Source of the DNA: Oscillospiraceae bacterium
Lineage (GTDB): Bacteria > Bacillota_A > Clostridia > Oscillospirales > Oscillospiraceae
Length of the DNA: 48,504 bases
NCBI GenBank assembly: GCA_017381835.1
Contig: JAFOBK010000061.1
Span: forward strand, 1-48,504
Direction of reading: 5' to 3'
Below, piece by piece: positions 32,459 to 42,071 of the stretch. The notes beneath the pieces are model-generated. The model was not told the DNA's origin, did not search any database, and saw only the letters and a list, made by a program, of their open reading frames with translations. Position numbers and translations under genes: made by a program. Position 1 is the stretch's first letter. Each line of letters begins with the position of its first letter.

Positions 32459-34192
32459 TTATACTTTTGTAAACTGACTGTTGTAGAGATTTGCATAGAA
32501 GCCGCCTTGCTTCATCAGTTCCTTATGGCTGCCCTGCTCGATGACCGAGCCATCCTTCATCACCAGGATCACATCCGCAGAGCGGATGGTGGAAAGGCGA
32601 TGGGCAACGATAAAGCTGGTTCTTCCCTGCATCATCTTGGAGAAGGCATCCTGAATTTTCAGTTCTGTACGGGTATCGATGGAGGAAGTGGCTTCGTCCA
32701 GGATCAGCATAGGCGGTAGTTTCAGCATGGCCCGGGCAATACACAACAGCTGCCGCTGACCGGCAGACAGATTCTCGCCGTTCTCCGCGATCATGGTATC
32801 ATAGCCACCTGGAAGTCTGCGGATAAAACCGTGGGCATGGGCCGCCTTGGCTGCCGCTATGATTTCCTCCTCGGTCGCTTCCGGTGCGCCGTAGGCAATA
32901 TTCTCCCGGACAGTACCGGCTTTCAGCCAGGTATCCTGGAGCACCATGCCATAACAGCCCCGCAGGGATTTCCGGGAGATATTCCGAATATCCTTACCCG
33001 CCGTTCGGATAGCACCGTCATTCACATCGTAAAACCGCATCAGCAGGTTAATGAGCGTAGTCTTGCCGCAGCCGGTGGGGCCAACAATAGCCACCCGCTG
33101 ACCGGGCTGCACCTGCAAATTCAGATTCTGAATCAGTTTTCTATCCGGCACATAGGAGAAGTCTACATTTTCCAGTTCCACCTTGCCCATTTGGCCGGGA
33201 TCCGGCATTTCCTCAGAATCAGGAATTTCCTCCTGCTCATCCAGCAGGTCAAAAATCCGCTGGGCGCAGGTCACGGAATTCTGCAGTTCCGTCACCACGC
33301 CGCTGATCTCATTGAAGGGCTTGGCATACTGGCTGGCATAGCTTAAGAAAATGCTCAGCTTACCGATGGTGATGCCGCCGGGACCTACAAACAGCGCACC
33401 TGTCAGCGCAACCGCCGCATAGACGATATTATTGACAAGTCTGGTGCTGGGGTTCGTGAGGCTGGAGAAGAATGTGGCATTCAGCGCGGCTTTGCTCAGC
33501 CGGTCGTTAACCGCATCAAAATCCCGCAAGCTCTCATTCTCGTGACCGAAAGCTTTCACTACCCGCTGGCCTTCCATCAGTTCATTAATAAGAGCTGTCT
33601 GTGCGCCGCGCTCTTTTGCCTGCTGCTGAAAATGCTTGTGGGTACGCTTGGCAATAAATCCAGTGACAAAGAAGGACATGGGGGTCAGCAGCACCACAAT
33701 AGCCGTGATCCAGGGATTCAAACGCAGCATGATGATGAGGGTTCCCAAAATTGTGATCACACCGGTGAACAACTGGGTGAAGCCCATGAGAAGGCCATCG
33801 GCAAAGGTATCCACATCGCCAACCATGCGGCTGACCAGGTCACCGCTGGGATGGGTATCCAAATAAGAAAGGGGCAATTTCTGCAGCTTCTCGCTGACTT
33901 TATTCCGCAAATCACGGCAAATGGAGAAGGTGATCCGGTTATTGCACATGGCAAGTGCCTGCTGGGCAACCGCTGCCAAAACAGCGGCCATGGCAATATA
34001 GATCAGAAGACGGGGCAATGCGCTCCATTGTACCTGACCGGGGCCAACCAGCAGATCTAGCGCATCGCCGGTAAAAATCGGGATCAGCAGCTGGGCGCCG
34101 GCGCTGCAGGCCGCGCACAAAAGGCTCAGAAGCACCAGCAGCCAATAGGGCCGCACATAGCGCAAAATGCGCCCAATGGTCTGTTTTTTCAT
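32459..34192 (-). CDS. Heterodimeric ABC exporter, catalytically consensus subunit
   Basis: A 577-residue half-transporter: six membrane spans (about 1-310) then an ATPase domain. Walker A GPTGCGKTT (371-379), Walker B LILDE with catalytic Glu500 and H-loop His531 are canonical, but the signature reads LSAGQ (475-479) instead of LSGGQ. Its signature therefore belongs to the weak site and its Walker motifs to the active site. Its ATG directly follows the stop of its partner, with the ribosome binding site inside the partner gene. Substrate (drug, lipid or peptide) unknown. Confidence 0.93.
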   Translation of the reverse strand: MKKQTIGRILRYVRPYWLLVLLSLLCAACSAGAQLLIPIFTGDALDLLVGPGQVQWSALPRLLIYIAMAAVLAAVAQQALAMCNNRITFSICRDLRNKVSEKLQKLPLSYLDTHPSGDLVSRMVGDVDTFADGLLMGFTQLFTGVITILGTLIIMLRLNPWITAIVVLLTPMSFFVTGFIAKRTHKHFQQQAKERGAQTALINELMEGQRVVKAFGHENESLRDFDAVNDRLSKAALNATFFSSLTNPSTRLVNNIVYAAVALTGALFVGPGGITIGKLSIFLSYASQYAKPFNEISGVVTELQNSVTCAQRIFDLLDEQEEIPDSEEMPDPGQMGKVELENVDFSYVPDRKLIQNLNLQVQPGQRVAIVGPTGCGKTTLINLLMRFYDVNDGAIRTAGKDIRNISRKSLRGCYGMVLQDTWLKAGTVRENIAYGAPEATEEEIIAAAKAAHAHGFIRRLPGGYDTMIAENGENLSAGQRQLLCIARAMLKLPPMLILDEATSSIDTRTELKIQDAFSKMMQGRTSFIVAHRLSTIRSADVILVMKDGSVIEQGSHKELMKQGGFYANLYNSQFTKV

Positions 34193-35908
34193 TTAAGCCT
34201 CCTCCTTTCGGAACTGGCTCTCATAGATCTCACGGTACACCGGGCAGGAGTCCAGAAGTTCTGCGTGGGTTCCTCGTCCTGCCAAAGTACCGTCATCCAG
34301 CACCAGGATCTGGTCTGCCTGCTGAATGCTGGCAGTGCGCTGGCTGACGATGACTACGGTCATCTCACCGGGCAGATTCCCGATGGCTGCGCGAAGTGCT
34401 GCGTCTGTTGCATAGTCCAACGCAGAAGCCGAGTCATCCAAAATCAAGATCTCAGATTTACATAACAATGCACGTGCGATGGTAAGACGCTGCTTTTGAC
34501 CACCGGAGAGATTGCGTCCTCCTTGCTCCACAATTGCATCCAGACCTTTTTTTCTCACGAATTCTGCTGCCTGGGCGGTTTCCAGAGCCTTCCACAATTC
34601 TTCATCGGAGGCATGTTCATTGCCCCACAGCAGATTGCTGCGGATGGTACCGGCAAAAAGCTGGGCTTTCTGCTGCACGATGGCTACAGACTTTCGCAGC
34701 ACATCTTCTCTTAAATTTTGAATAGGAACACCTTTCAGGAGCACCGTTCCCTCTGTTGCATCGTAAAACCTGGGGATCAGGTTCACCAGAGTGGATTTAC
34801 CGCTGCCGGTACCACCGATGATGCCCAAAGTCTGTCCTTTGGGGAGCGCAAAGGAGATGCCGGAAATGGACTCTGCGCCGGCATTTTTAAACTGCAGCGC
34901 CACATTTTTAAATTCCAAAATGTTCTCGCAATCGCAGCCCGTTTCTGTGCCGGTGAATTCCATGGAACTTTCGGTATCCAAAATCTGCTCTACACGACCA
35001 AGGCTTGCCATGGCTTTGCTGAGCAGCACGATCAGGTTTGCCAGCTTCACCAGTTCGATCAGAATCTGACCGATGTAGTTGATCATAGCCACCAGGTCAC
35101 CCCGTAGCAGCAGGCCGCCTTCTATCTTACCGGCACCCAGCCACAGCACCGCAATAATGGCGCTGTTCACCACCACATAGGTCAGAGGGTTCATCATGGC
35201 AGAGATTCTGCCCACATGCTGCTGGCTGTCCGCCAGTTTTTCATTGATCGCGGCAAATTCCCGCACCTGGGTCTCTTCTCTGCCAAATGCGCGAATCACC
35301 CGAACGCCGTTCAGGTTCTCACGGGTGGCCGCAGTCACGCTGTCTAAATTCTTTTGGGTCTGCTTGTATTTGGGGTTTGTGATTTTCATGATACCGAAGA
35401 CGATCACAAACAGCACGCTAATTGCCGCCACAAAAATCAGCGCCAAATGGGCATTCAGGGTAAAGACCATCACCATGGCACCGAACACGATGAAAGGAGA
35501 CCGCAGGAACAGACGCAGGAACATATTGATACCGTTCTGCACCTGATTGATATCGCTGGTCATCCGGGTGATGAGGGTTGCCGTGCCGATGGTATCCAGC
35601 TCTGTGAAGCTAAGACCCTGAATATGCTTCAGAAGATCCCGTCTTAATCCGGCGGCAGATCCGATTGCCGCCTTTGCTGCAAAAAACTGAGCGGTGAAGC
35701 TGCAGGCAAGACCCAGCAGCGCCATCAGCAGCATCAGAGCAAAATTACTCCAAATCACCTGGGTGTTGCCTGCCGCAATGCCGTCATCAATAATTCTGGC
35801 AACCAGCAGCGGCACCGTCAGGTCAAAACCTGCTTCCAGCATTTTGAAGGCAGGTGCCAAAATACTTTGGAGCTTATATTTTTTCATATAAGGCCGTAAA
35901 TATTTCAA
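34193..35908 (-). CDS. Heterodimeric ABC exporter, degenerate-site subunit
   Basis: A 571-residue half-transporter with six spans and an ATPase domain. Walker A GGTGSGKST (365-373) and LSGGQ (467-471) are canonical, but the catalytic Glu after Walker B is Asp492 (LILDDSASALD) and the H-loop His is Gln523 (VSQRTASI). This is the known pattern of asymmetric exporters such as TM287/288 and BmrCD. The start is TTG at 35908 (MKYLRPYMKKYK), with GGGGGAAG 7 bases upstream; the downstream ATG would lose the conserved opening. Zero-base gap to its partner. Confidence 0.93.
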   Translation of the reverse strand: MKYLRPYMKKYKLQSILAPAFKMLEAGFDLTVPLLVARIIDDGIAAGNTQVIWSNFALMLLMALLGLACSFTAQFFAAKAAIGSAAGLRRDLLKHIQGLSFTELDTIGTATLITRMTSDINQVQNGINMFLRLFLRSPFIVFGAMVMVFTLNAHLALIFVAAISVLFVIVFGIMKITNPKYKQTQKNLDSVTAATRENLNGVRVIRAFGREETQVREFAAINEKLADSQQHVGRISAMMNPLTYVVVNSAIIAVLWLGAGKIEGGLLLRGDLVAMINYIGQILIELVKLANLIVLLSKAMASLGRVEQILDTESSMEFTGTETGCDCENILEFKNVALQFKNAGAESISGISFALPKGQTLGIIGGTGSGKSTLVNLIPRFYDATEGTVLLKGVPIQNLREDVLRKSVAIVQQKAQLFAGTIRSNLLWGNEHASDEELWKALETAQAAEFVRKKGLDAIVEQGGRNLSGGQKQRLTIARALLCKSEILILDDSASALDYATDAALRAAIGNLPGEMTVVIVSQRTASIQQADQILVLDDGTLAGRGTHAELLDSCPVYREIYESQFRKEEA

Positions 35909-35947
35909 GAAACTTCCCCCTTTGGAGGTTTTTTCTCAGTATAGCAC

Positions 35948-35977
35948 AGAACCCGGACTTTGAAAAGTCCGGGTTCT
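35948..35977 (-). terminator. Stem-loop between trkH and the ABC exporter
   Basis: 13-base perfect arms (AGAACCCGGACTT / AAGTCCGGGTTCT) with a 4-base loop, without a clear T-run. It separates trkH from the exporter. A TATACT box follows directly on the minus strand (about 35938-35943) with only a weak -35 box inside the stem, so a promoter here is uncertain. Confidence 0.6.
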
Positions 35978-35991
35978 GGATCCATATGAAA

Positions 35992-37443
35992 TTAGCGTCT
36001 TGTCCAGGTGCTGCGGCTGAAGAGCACAAGAATGGGAAAAATTTCCAAACGGCCCGCCAGCATATTGACAGACAGAACAATTTTGGAGAATACGCTGTAC
36101 GCCGCAAAATTACAGGTGGGACCCACCGCCGCCATACCGGGGCCGATATTATTAAAGCAGGCCAACACCGCGGAAAAATTGGTTTCAAAGCTGAATCCAT
36201 CCAAAGAGATCAGCAGAGTGCTGATAATAATGATAACCACATAGGCAGCAAGATACGCATTGGTATTGGCAAGGATCTTTTCATCCACGGCCTTGCCGTT
36301 ATTGCGGACAACCATTACCTTCTGAGGATTCAGGATCTGCCGGATATTTCGCCGCAAGATCTTAAACAGCAGCAGTACACGGATGCACTTGAAACCACCG
36401 CCGGTAGAACCTGCACTGGCACCAATCACCATCAGCATCAAAAGAATCGCTTTAGAGAAACTGGGCCACAGGTCAAAGTCCGTAGTGGCAAAGCCGGTGG
36501 TGGTCATAATCGTAGACACCTGGAATGCCGCATGGCGGATCGTTTCTCCCAATGTTCCGTATAGCGGCCGGATATCCAGCACGATGAGAATCACGCTGAC
36601 AACAGCCAAACCCACATACAGCCGAAGCTCCTCATCCTTAAAGGCACTTCTAAACTCCTTCAAAAGTAAAAGATAATACACGCTGAAGTTAACACCAAAA
36701 AGGAACATGAAGATTGTGGTCACATTCTGGATATAGGGACTGTAGCTGGCCAGGGAATCATTTTTCACACCGAAGCCGCCGGTACCGGCTGTGCCGAAGG
36801 CCGTACACAGCGCGTCCAGCCAGGGCATACCGCCGCACAGCAGGAAAACAAAGTTGCTGATGGTCAGCACCACATAAATGCCATACAGAATGGTTGCTGT
36901 CTGTTTCATTTTCGGAACCAGCTTACCCACATCGGGGCCGGGGCTTTCTGCCCGCAGCAGATGCATGGTAAAGCCGGTACCTTTGCTGCTGGGTACGATA
37001 GCCAGCAGAAATACCAGTACACCCATACCGCCCAGCCAGTGGCTAAAGCTGCGCCAATAGAGGATGCCCTTATCCAGCGCTTCCACACTGGGCACCACAG
37101 AAGCACCGGTGGTGGTAAAGCCGGACACCATTTCAAAAAAGGCATCAATAAAATGGGGGATATTACCGGAGATCACAAAAGGAAGGCATCCCAGAAGACT
37201 AAGGGCGATCCAGCTGAAGCCCACGCAGACCAGGCCTTCCCGGGCGCCAAAGAGGCTTCCGGCCTTTCGGCAGCAAAGAAACAGCACACCGGAAAGAAGC
37301 ACAATCATGCCAAGGGTCAGCAAAAAGGCATTTACCGCCGCCGATTCTCTATAGCACAGGCTGATGACCAGCGCCGGAATCATAAAGACGCCTTCAATGG
37401 CAAGAATTTGGGAAATAAACTTTCCCATCATTTTCATATTCAT
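35992..37443 (-). CDS. trkH: Trk potassium uptake channel subunit (TrkH/KtrB family)
   Basis: A 483-residue membrane protein with four membrane-pore-membrane repeats. The selectivity-loop segments are visible: GFTTTGAS, GTAGTGGFG, TTTGFATTD and NIGPGMAAVGP. The ATG at 37443 (MNMKMMGKF) follows GAGGCG and is 12 bases after the trkA stop; the TTG four codons earlier is less likely. Together with the downstream-named trkA protein it forms the K+ uptake system. Confidence 0.94.
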   Translation of the reverse strand: MNMKMMGKFISQILAIEGVFMIPALVISLCYRESAAVNAFLLTLGMIVLLSGVLFLCCRKAGSLFGAREGLVCVGFSWIALSLLGCLPFVISGNIPHFIDAFFEMVSGFTTTGASVVPSVEALDKGILYWRSFSHWLGGMGVLVFLLAIVPSSKGTGFTMHLLRAESPGPDVGKLVPKMKQTATILYGIYVVLTISNFVFLLCGGMPWLDALCTAFGTAGTGGFGVKNDSLASYSPYIQNVTTIFMFLFGVNFSVYYLLLLKEFRSAFKDEELRLYVGLAVVSVILIVLDIRPLYGTLGETIRHAAFQVSTIMTTTGFATTDFDLWPSFSKAILLMLMVIGASAGSTGGGFKCIRVLLLFKILRRNIRQILNPQKVMVVRNNGKAVDEKILANTNAYLAAYVVIIIISTLLISLDGFSFETNFSAVLACFNNIGPGMAAVGPTCNFAAYSVFSKIVLSVNMLAGRLEIFPILVLFSRSTWTRR

Positions 37444-37455
37444 AATTCGCCTCAA

Positions 37456-38814
37456 TCAAGCAAAGATGTCATTGATATTACGAAGGATTCCACGGCCGGA
37501 GGTTACCACCACCACAGAATCGCCCTTCTGGAAATAGGAATCACCATTGGGGATCTGTGTTTTCGTACCGCGGTTAATAACTGCCAGCAGGACATTCTTT
37601 TTCAGTTTAATCTCCTTCAGCGCAACACCGCAGTTCTTGGTTGCATCATCCACCAAAAATTCCACCGCCTCTGCCTTACCGTCGGCAATGGCATGCACAG
37701 ATACCGCCGCACCTACTTGATTTTCCATAGCACGGACATAGCGGACAATATGATTGGAGCAGAGTTCTCTGGGATTGATCACAGAACCCAGTGCCAGTTC
37801 ATTGGCAATGCTGCCGTTTTCTTCCCGGCTGATCTTTGTGATGATCTGGCGGACACCGCGGTTTTCACCGTAGAGCGCCACGATCATATTCGTCTCGTCC
37901 AGACCGGTCAGGGACACCAAAGCATCACACTGATCGAAACCCTGGGCTTCCAGCACATTCATATTGCTGCAGTCACCATGGATCACAGAAGTACCGGGCA
38001 GATCCTCCGCCAGTTCCACACAGCGCTCGTAATTCTTTTCCAGCAGCCGCACATCCATATTGCCCTTTTCCAGCAGCTTTGCCAGGTAGAAGCTCACTTT
38101 ACCGCCGCCGCACAGCAGTACTTTACGGACACGGTGGGTAATGATGCCCAGATTCTTCAAAAGCAGCGCCAGTTCCGAAGTTGCCGCGGTAACAAAAATA
38201 CGGTCGCCTTCCCGAAGTACAAAATTACCGCTGGGTGCTACAGCCTCACCATCCCGCAAAACCGCGCAGACCAGAACCTTACACTTGACCACATTACGCA
38301 TGTCCATCAAAGACACATTATTCAGGGGGCTGTTCTTTTCTACACGCAGCTCCACGATCTCCACTCTGCCCTTGGCAAAGGACTCACGGCGCAGGAAACC
38401 GGGGAATTTCAGCAGCCGCTCAATTTCCCGGGCAGCACGCTTCTCCGGATTCACCGTCATAGACAAGGGGAACACATCCCGCATGGCCATGATCTGCTCG
38501 GCATACTCCGGGTCACGGATACGGGCGATGGTATGAACATTGGGGTTCAATCCGTGGGCAGTCAGGCAGCACAGCAGATTCACTTCATCTGCATTGGTGA
38601 CTGCAATCACCAGATCTGTCTCTTCAATACCGGCGCTTTTCAGCACTTCCATAGATGCGCAATTGCCGCACACACCCATGGCATCAAATGCTTCCACAGT
38701 CGATTCCAGCACCTGGGATTTTGCATCAATCAAGGTCAGATTATGGCCTTCCGCGGTCAACTGTTTGGCCAAAGTCTTACCGATTTTACCAACACCTGCA
38801 ATAATAATATTCAT
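37456..38814 (-). CDS. trkA: Trk potassium uptake regulatory NAD-binding protein
   Basis: A 452-residue cytoplasmic protein with two RCK units. The first Rossmann motif is IIIAGVGKIGKTLA (3-16), the second VLLCGGGKVSFYLAKLL near 225-240; each is followed by a TrkA-C-type domain, the last containing SYFQKGDSVVVV. It binds nucleotide and gates TrkH. The ATG at 38814 follows GGGAGG; the ORF start upstream overlaps the promoter region. First gene of the trkA-trkH operon. Confidence 0.94.
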   Translation of the reverse strand: MNIIIAGVGKIGKTLAKQLTAEGHNLTLIDAKSQVLESTVEAFDAMGVCGNCASMEVLKSAGIEETDLVIAVTNADEVNLLCCLTAHGLNPNVHTIARIRDPEYAEQIMAMRDVFPLSMTVNPEKRAAREIERLLKFPGFLRRESFAKGRVEIVELRVEKNSPLNNVSLMDMRNVVKCKVLVCAVLRDGEAVAPSGNFVLREGDRIFVTAATSELALLLKNLGIITHRVRKVLLCGGGKVSFYLAKLLEKGNMDVRLLEKNYERCVELAEDLPGTSVIHGDCSNMNVLEAQGFDQCDALVSLTGLDETNMIVALYGENRGVRQIITKISREENGSIANELALGSVINPRELCSNHIVRYVRAMENQVGAAVSVHAIADGKAEAVEFLVDDATKNCGVALKEIKLKKNVLLAVINRGTKTQIPNGDSYFQKGDSVVVVTSGRGILRNINDIFA

Positions 38815-38855
38815 TACAAACCTCCCGATTCGTAAGATATTCAAAAGTACCTTTT

Positions 38856-38884
38856 ATTATAGCAAAGCAATTCGCGTTTTGCAA
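38856..38884 (-). promoter_or_regulatory. Promoter of trkA-trkH
   Basis: TTGCAA (38879-38884) and TATAAT (38856-38861) with a 17-base gap on the minus strand. Confidence 0.75.
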
Positions 38885-38902
38885 CTAACCAGTGGCAAAG
38901 CC

Positions 38903-38931
38903 TTGCATTTCCCACTCTTTTCCGATACAAT
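38903..38931 (+). promoter_or_regulatory. Promoter of the amidohydrolase gene
   Basis: TTGCAT and TACAAT with a 17-base gap on the plus strand, 23 bases before the ATG. Divergent from the trk promoter. Confidence 0.75.
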
Positions 38932-38954
38932 CAGGAAAAAGAGGAGGGATCAGG

Positions 38955-40550
38955 ATGAAAACTGCTTATATCAATGGCCTGGTTTATACCGGAGCACTTC
39001 CTTTATGCCAGGCCTTTATTGTAGAAAACGGTATTTTCAAAGCCGTCGGTTCCAATGAGGAAATCCTGGCGCTGGAAGCCCACAACACCGTAGATTTGGA
39101 AGGCCGCTTTGTCTGCGCCGGTTTTAACGACAGCCATATGCACCTTCTGAATTTGGGACAAGCCCTCAGCGTTGCACCGCTGCATCTTTACACCCAGAGT
39201 CTCCAGGAGATGACCGCGTGTTTGCAGCAGATGAAGCCCGGTCGGGGCGGCTGGATTTTAGGTCGTGGCTGGAATCAGGACTTTTTTGAAGATTGCAAGC
39301 GGATGCCCACCCGCTGGGATTTGGACAAGGTTTCCTTGGAGCATCCCGTGTGCGCCGTTCGTGCCTGCGGTCATGCGATGGCTCTCAACAGCAAGGCCTT
39401 GGAAATTTTGGGAATCTCAGCGGACACCCCCGCAATCCCCGGCGGTGAGATCGTCATGGAAAGCGGTGTCCCCAACGGTGTTCTCTTTGACAATGCCATG
39501 GATCTTGTGTATGCTGCCATTCCTGCTCCCACCAAAGAAGAACTAAAAGATATGCTCCGCTCTGCCAGCCGGATGCTGAACAGCTACGGCATTACCAGTT
39601 GTCAGAGTGATGACTACTGTGTTTTCCAGAACACCTCCTGGGAAACGGTCAACGAGGCTTATCGGGAATTGGAAGAAGCCGGAGAACTGACCGTCCGCGT
39701 CTATGAGCAGGCAAACTTTACCAATATTCCCGATCTTGCACAGTTCGTGGAGTCCGGAAACGTTACCGGCGCCGGTACAGATTCTTTCAAAATCGGCCCC
39801 TTAAAAATGTTAGGTGACGGCGCTTTGGGCGCAAGAACCGCCTATCTGACCAAGCCTTACCTGGATGACCCTACTACCAAAGGTCTCAGTGTCTTTACTC
39901 CCGAAGTATTCGACGAGATGATCGGCTATGCCAACAAACACGGTATGCAGGTAGCTGTCCATTGTATCGGCGATGCCTGCCTGGATCTGGTGCTCAGCAG
40001 CATTGAAAAAGCTTTGGCTGCCCATCCCCGTACCGATCACCGTCACGGCATTGTCCACTGCCAGATTACCCGCCCCGATCAGTTGGAGAAAATAGCGGAT
40101 TTGCAGCTGCATGTGTATGCGCAAAGCATTTTCCTGGACTACGACCTGCACATTGTGGAAGATCGGGTGGGCAAAGAGCTGGCTTCCAGCAGCTACAGCT
40201 GGAAAACCCTGATGGATAAGCGTGTCACCGTCAGTAACGGCAGCGACTGTCCTGTGGAGATGCCCAATGTGATGGGCGGCATTCAGTGTGCCGTGACCCG
40301 TTGCGACTTAAAGGGCGAAGGCCCCTACCTTTCTCATGAGGCCTTTACCGTGCAGGAAGCGCTGGACAGCTTCACCAAGATGGGCGCAAAGGCCAGCTTC
40401 GAAGAAACCATCAAAGGTGAAATCAAAGCCGGTATGCTGGCAGATTTCGTAGTATTGGGAGAAAATCCCTTTGAAACAGATCCCGGAAAACTGAAGGATA
40501 TACCCATTTTCAGCACCTATTTGGGTGGCAAGCTGGTATTCACAAAATAA
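38955..40550 (+). CDS. YtcJ-like metal-dependent amidohydrolase
   Basis: A 531-residue amidohydrolase-superfamily protein from the ATG at 38955 after GAGGAGGG. A small beta-sandwich (1-55) precedes the barrel. Metal-binding motifs: NDSHMH near 59-64, VHCIGD and HGIVHCQ in the second half, and SNGSDCPVE with the late Asp. The N-terminal KTAYINGLVYTG and DLEGRFVCAGFNDSHMH are typical of the YtcJ/AepA group, whose members hydrolyse amides or related bonds of mostly unknown substrates. It stands alone between its promoter and a terminator. Confidence 0.88.
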   Translation: MKTAYINGLVYTGALPLCQAFIVENGIFKAVGSNEEILALEAHNTVDLEGRFVCAGFNDSHMHLLNLGQALSVAPLHLYTQSLQEMTACLQQMKPGRGGWILGRGWNQDFFEDCKRMPTRWDLDKVSLEHPVCAVRACGHAMALNSKALEILGISADTPAIPGGEIVMESGVPNGVLFDNAMDLVYAAIPAPTKEELKDMLRSASRMLNSYGITSCQSDDYCVFQNTSWETVNEAYRELEEAGELTVRVYEQANFTNIPDLAQFVESGNVTGAGTDSFKIGPLKMLGDGALGARTAYLTKPYLDDPTTKGLSVFTPEVFDEMIGYANKHGMQVAVHCIGDACLDLVLSSIEKALAAHPRTDHRHGIVHCQITRPDQLEKIADLQLHVYAQSIFLDYDLHIVEDRVGKELASSSYSWKTLMDKRVTVSNGSDCPVEMPNVMGGIQCAVTRCDLKGEGPYLSHEAFTVQEALDSFTKMGAKASFEETIKGEIKAGMLADFVVLGENPFETDPGKLKDIPIFSTYLGGKLVFTK

Positions 40551-40553
40551 GAA

Positions 40554-40581
40554 AAAGGCGATGCCAAGCGGCATCGCCTTT
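40554..40581. terminator. Bidirectional terminator between amidohydrolase and asnS
   Basis: 12-base perfect arms (AAAGGCGATGCC / GGCATCGCCTTT) with a 4-base loop, between two converging genes. Confidence 0.88.
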
Positions 40582-40592
40582 CATTTCAATCA

Positions 40593-41984
40593 TTACAGTT
40601 CGCAGTTGCCTACGGTTCTGGGGAAGGGCAGCACATCGCGGATGTTGCCCATGCCGGTCAGATACATGACACAGCGCTCGAAGCCCAGGCCGAAACCTGC
40701 ATGACGGCAGGAGCCGTACTTACGCAGATCCATGTAGAAGTCGTAGTCTTCAGGGTTCATGCCCAGCTCTTCGATACGGGTCTTCAGCAGATCGTAGTTA
40801 TCCTCACGCTGAGAACCGCCGGTGATCTCGCCGATGCCGGGAACCAGGCAGTCCACAGCAGCAACGGTCTTGCCGTCGGGATTGAGCTTCATGTAGAAAG
40901 CCTTGATCTCCTTGGGGTAATCGGTAACGAAAACAGGCTTCTTGAAGATCACTTCGGTCAGGTAGCGCTCATGCTCGGTCTGCAGATCGCAGCCCCAGCT
41001 GACGGGATAGTCAAACTCGTCGTTGTGCTTTTCCAGCAGAGCCACAGCATCGGTATAGGTAATGCGGCCGAAGTCATTGTTCAGAATATTGTTCAGGCGG
41101 TCCAGCAGACCCTTATCCACAAAGGAGTTGAAGAAGTTCATTTCCTCGGGTGCATGCTCCAGCACGTAGGAAATGATATACTTCAGCATATCCTCTTCCA
41201 CGCGGAGCAGATCGTCCAGGTCAGCAAAGGCCATCTCAGGCTCGATCATCCAGAACTCGGATGCGTGACGGGTGGTGTTGGACTTTTCAGCACGGAAAGT
41301 GGGGCCGAAGGTGTAGATGTTCTTGAAGGCCATGGCAAAGGTCTCACCGTTCAGCTGGCCGGAAACGGTCAGGTTGGTGGGCTTGCCGTAGAAGTCCTGG
41401 CTGAAGTCAACCTTGCCATCCTCGGTCTTGGGGATATTGTTCAGATCCAGAGTGGTAACCTGGAACATCTCGCCTGCACCCTCACAGTCGGAACCGGTGA
41501 TCAGGGGGGTGTGGACATAGATGAAGTCACGGTCCTGGAAGAACTGGTGGATTGCCATAGCTGCCAGGGAGCGAACGCGGAACACAGCCTGGAAGGTGTT
41601 GGTTCTGGGACGCAGGTGGGTGATGGTACGCAGGAACTCCATGGAGTGGCGCTTGGGCTGCAGGGGGTAATCGCCGGTGGAGGGGCCCTCTACGGTGACA
41701 GTCTCAGCCTGGATCTCAAAGGGCTGCTTGGAGTCAGGGGTGAGAACCACGGTGCCCTTGATAATCAGAGCAGCGCCGATATTGATCTTGGAGATCTCCT
41801 GGAAATTTTCGATGGTATCGTTATAAACAACCTGTACGGGATTGAAGTAGGTACCGTCGTTCAGCATGATAAAGCCAAACTGCTTGGAGGGACGGCGGTT
41901 ACGAACCCAGCCGCCGATCTCGATAGTCTGGTCAGCGTACTTAGCGGTGTTCTTGTACAGTTCGCGAACAGAAATCAGTTCCAT
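40593..41984 (-). CDS. asnS: Asparagine-tRNA ligase
   Basis: Charges tRNA-Asn with asparagine. The 463-residue class IIb synthetase has an N-terminal OB-fold anticodon domain ([21 protein letters not shown]), motif 2 ([21 protein letters not shown]) and motif 3 ([15 protein letters not shown]). The residues after motif 2 (WMIEPEMAF) and [13 protein letters not shown] [11 protein letters not shown] fit AsnRS rather than AspRS. The ATG at 41984 (MELISVREL) follows GAGAGGA; the longer frame is not needed. The 5' leader is short and shows no T-box. Confidence 0.96.
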   Translation of the reverse strand: MELISVRELYKNTAKYADQTIEIGGWVRNRRPSKQFGFIMLNDGTYFNPVQVVYNDTIENFQEISKINIGAALIIKGTVVLTPDSKQPFEIQAETVTVEGPSTGDYPLQPKRHSMEFLRTITHLRPRTNTFQAVFRVRSLAAMAIHQFFQDRDFIYVHTPLITGSDCEGAGEMFQVTTLDLNNIPKTEDGKVDFSQDFYGKPTNLTVSGQLNGETFAMAFKNIYTFGPTFRAEKSNTTRHASEFWMIEPEMAFADLDDLLRVEEDMLKYIISYVLEHAPEEMNFFNSFVDKGLLDRLNNILNNDFGRITYTDAVALLEKHNDEFDYPVSWGCDLQTEHERYLTEVIFKKPVFVTDYPKEIKAFYMKLNPDGKTVAAVDCLVPGIGEITGGSQREDNYDLLKTRIEELGMNPEDYDFYMDLRKYGSCRHAGFGLGFERCVMYLTGMGNIRDVLPFPRTVGNCEL

Positions 41985-42025
41985 ATGTCTTATCCTCTCT
42001 TGCTTGCTAATTTGCATAATATTAA

Positions 42026-42054
42026 AGTATACGTCAAAGATTCTAATTTTACAA
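42026..42054 (-). promoter_or_regulatory. Promoter of asnS
   Basis: TTGTAA (42049-42054) and TATACT (42026-42031) with a 17-base gap on the minus strand, about 40 bases before the ATG. It overlaps the start of the intergenic space after the traX remnant. Confidence 0.55.
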
Positions 42055-42071
42055 GGGGTATTGGGAATTTT

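Noticed and set aside
36961..38835. 624-codon open frame opposite trkH and trkA
   Set aside because: Antisense shadow without start signals; both trk genes are complete.
41985..42071. T-box riboswitch before asnS
   Set aside because: The leader is under 90 bases and has no specifier stem or T-box sequence.
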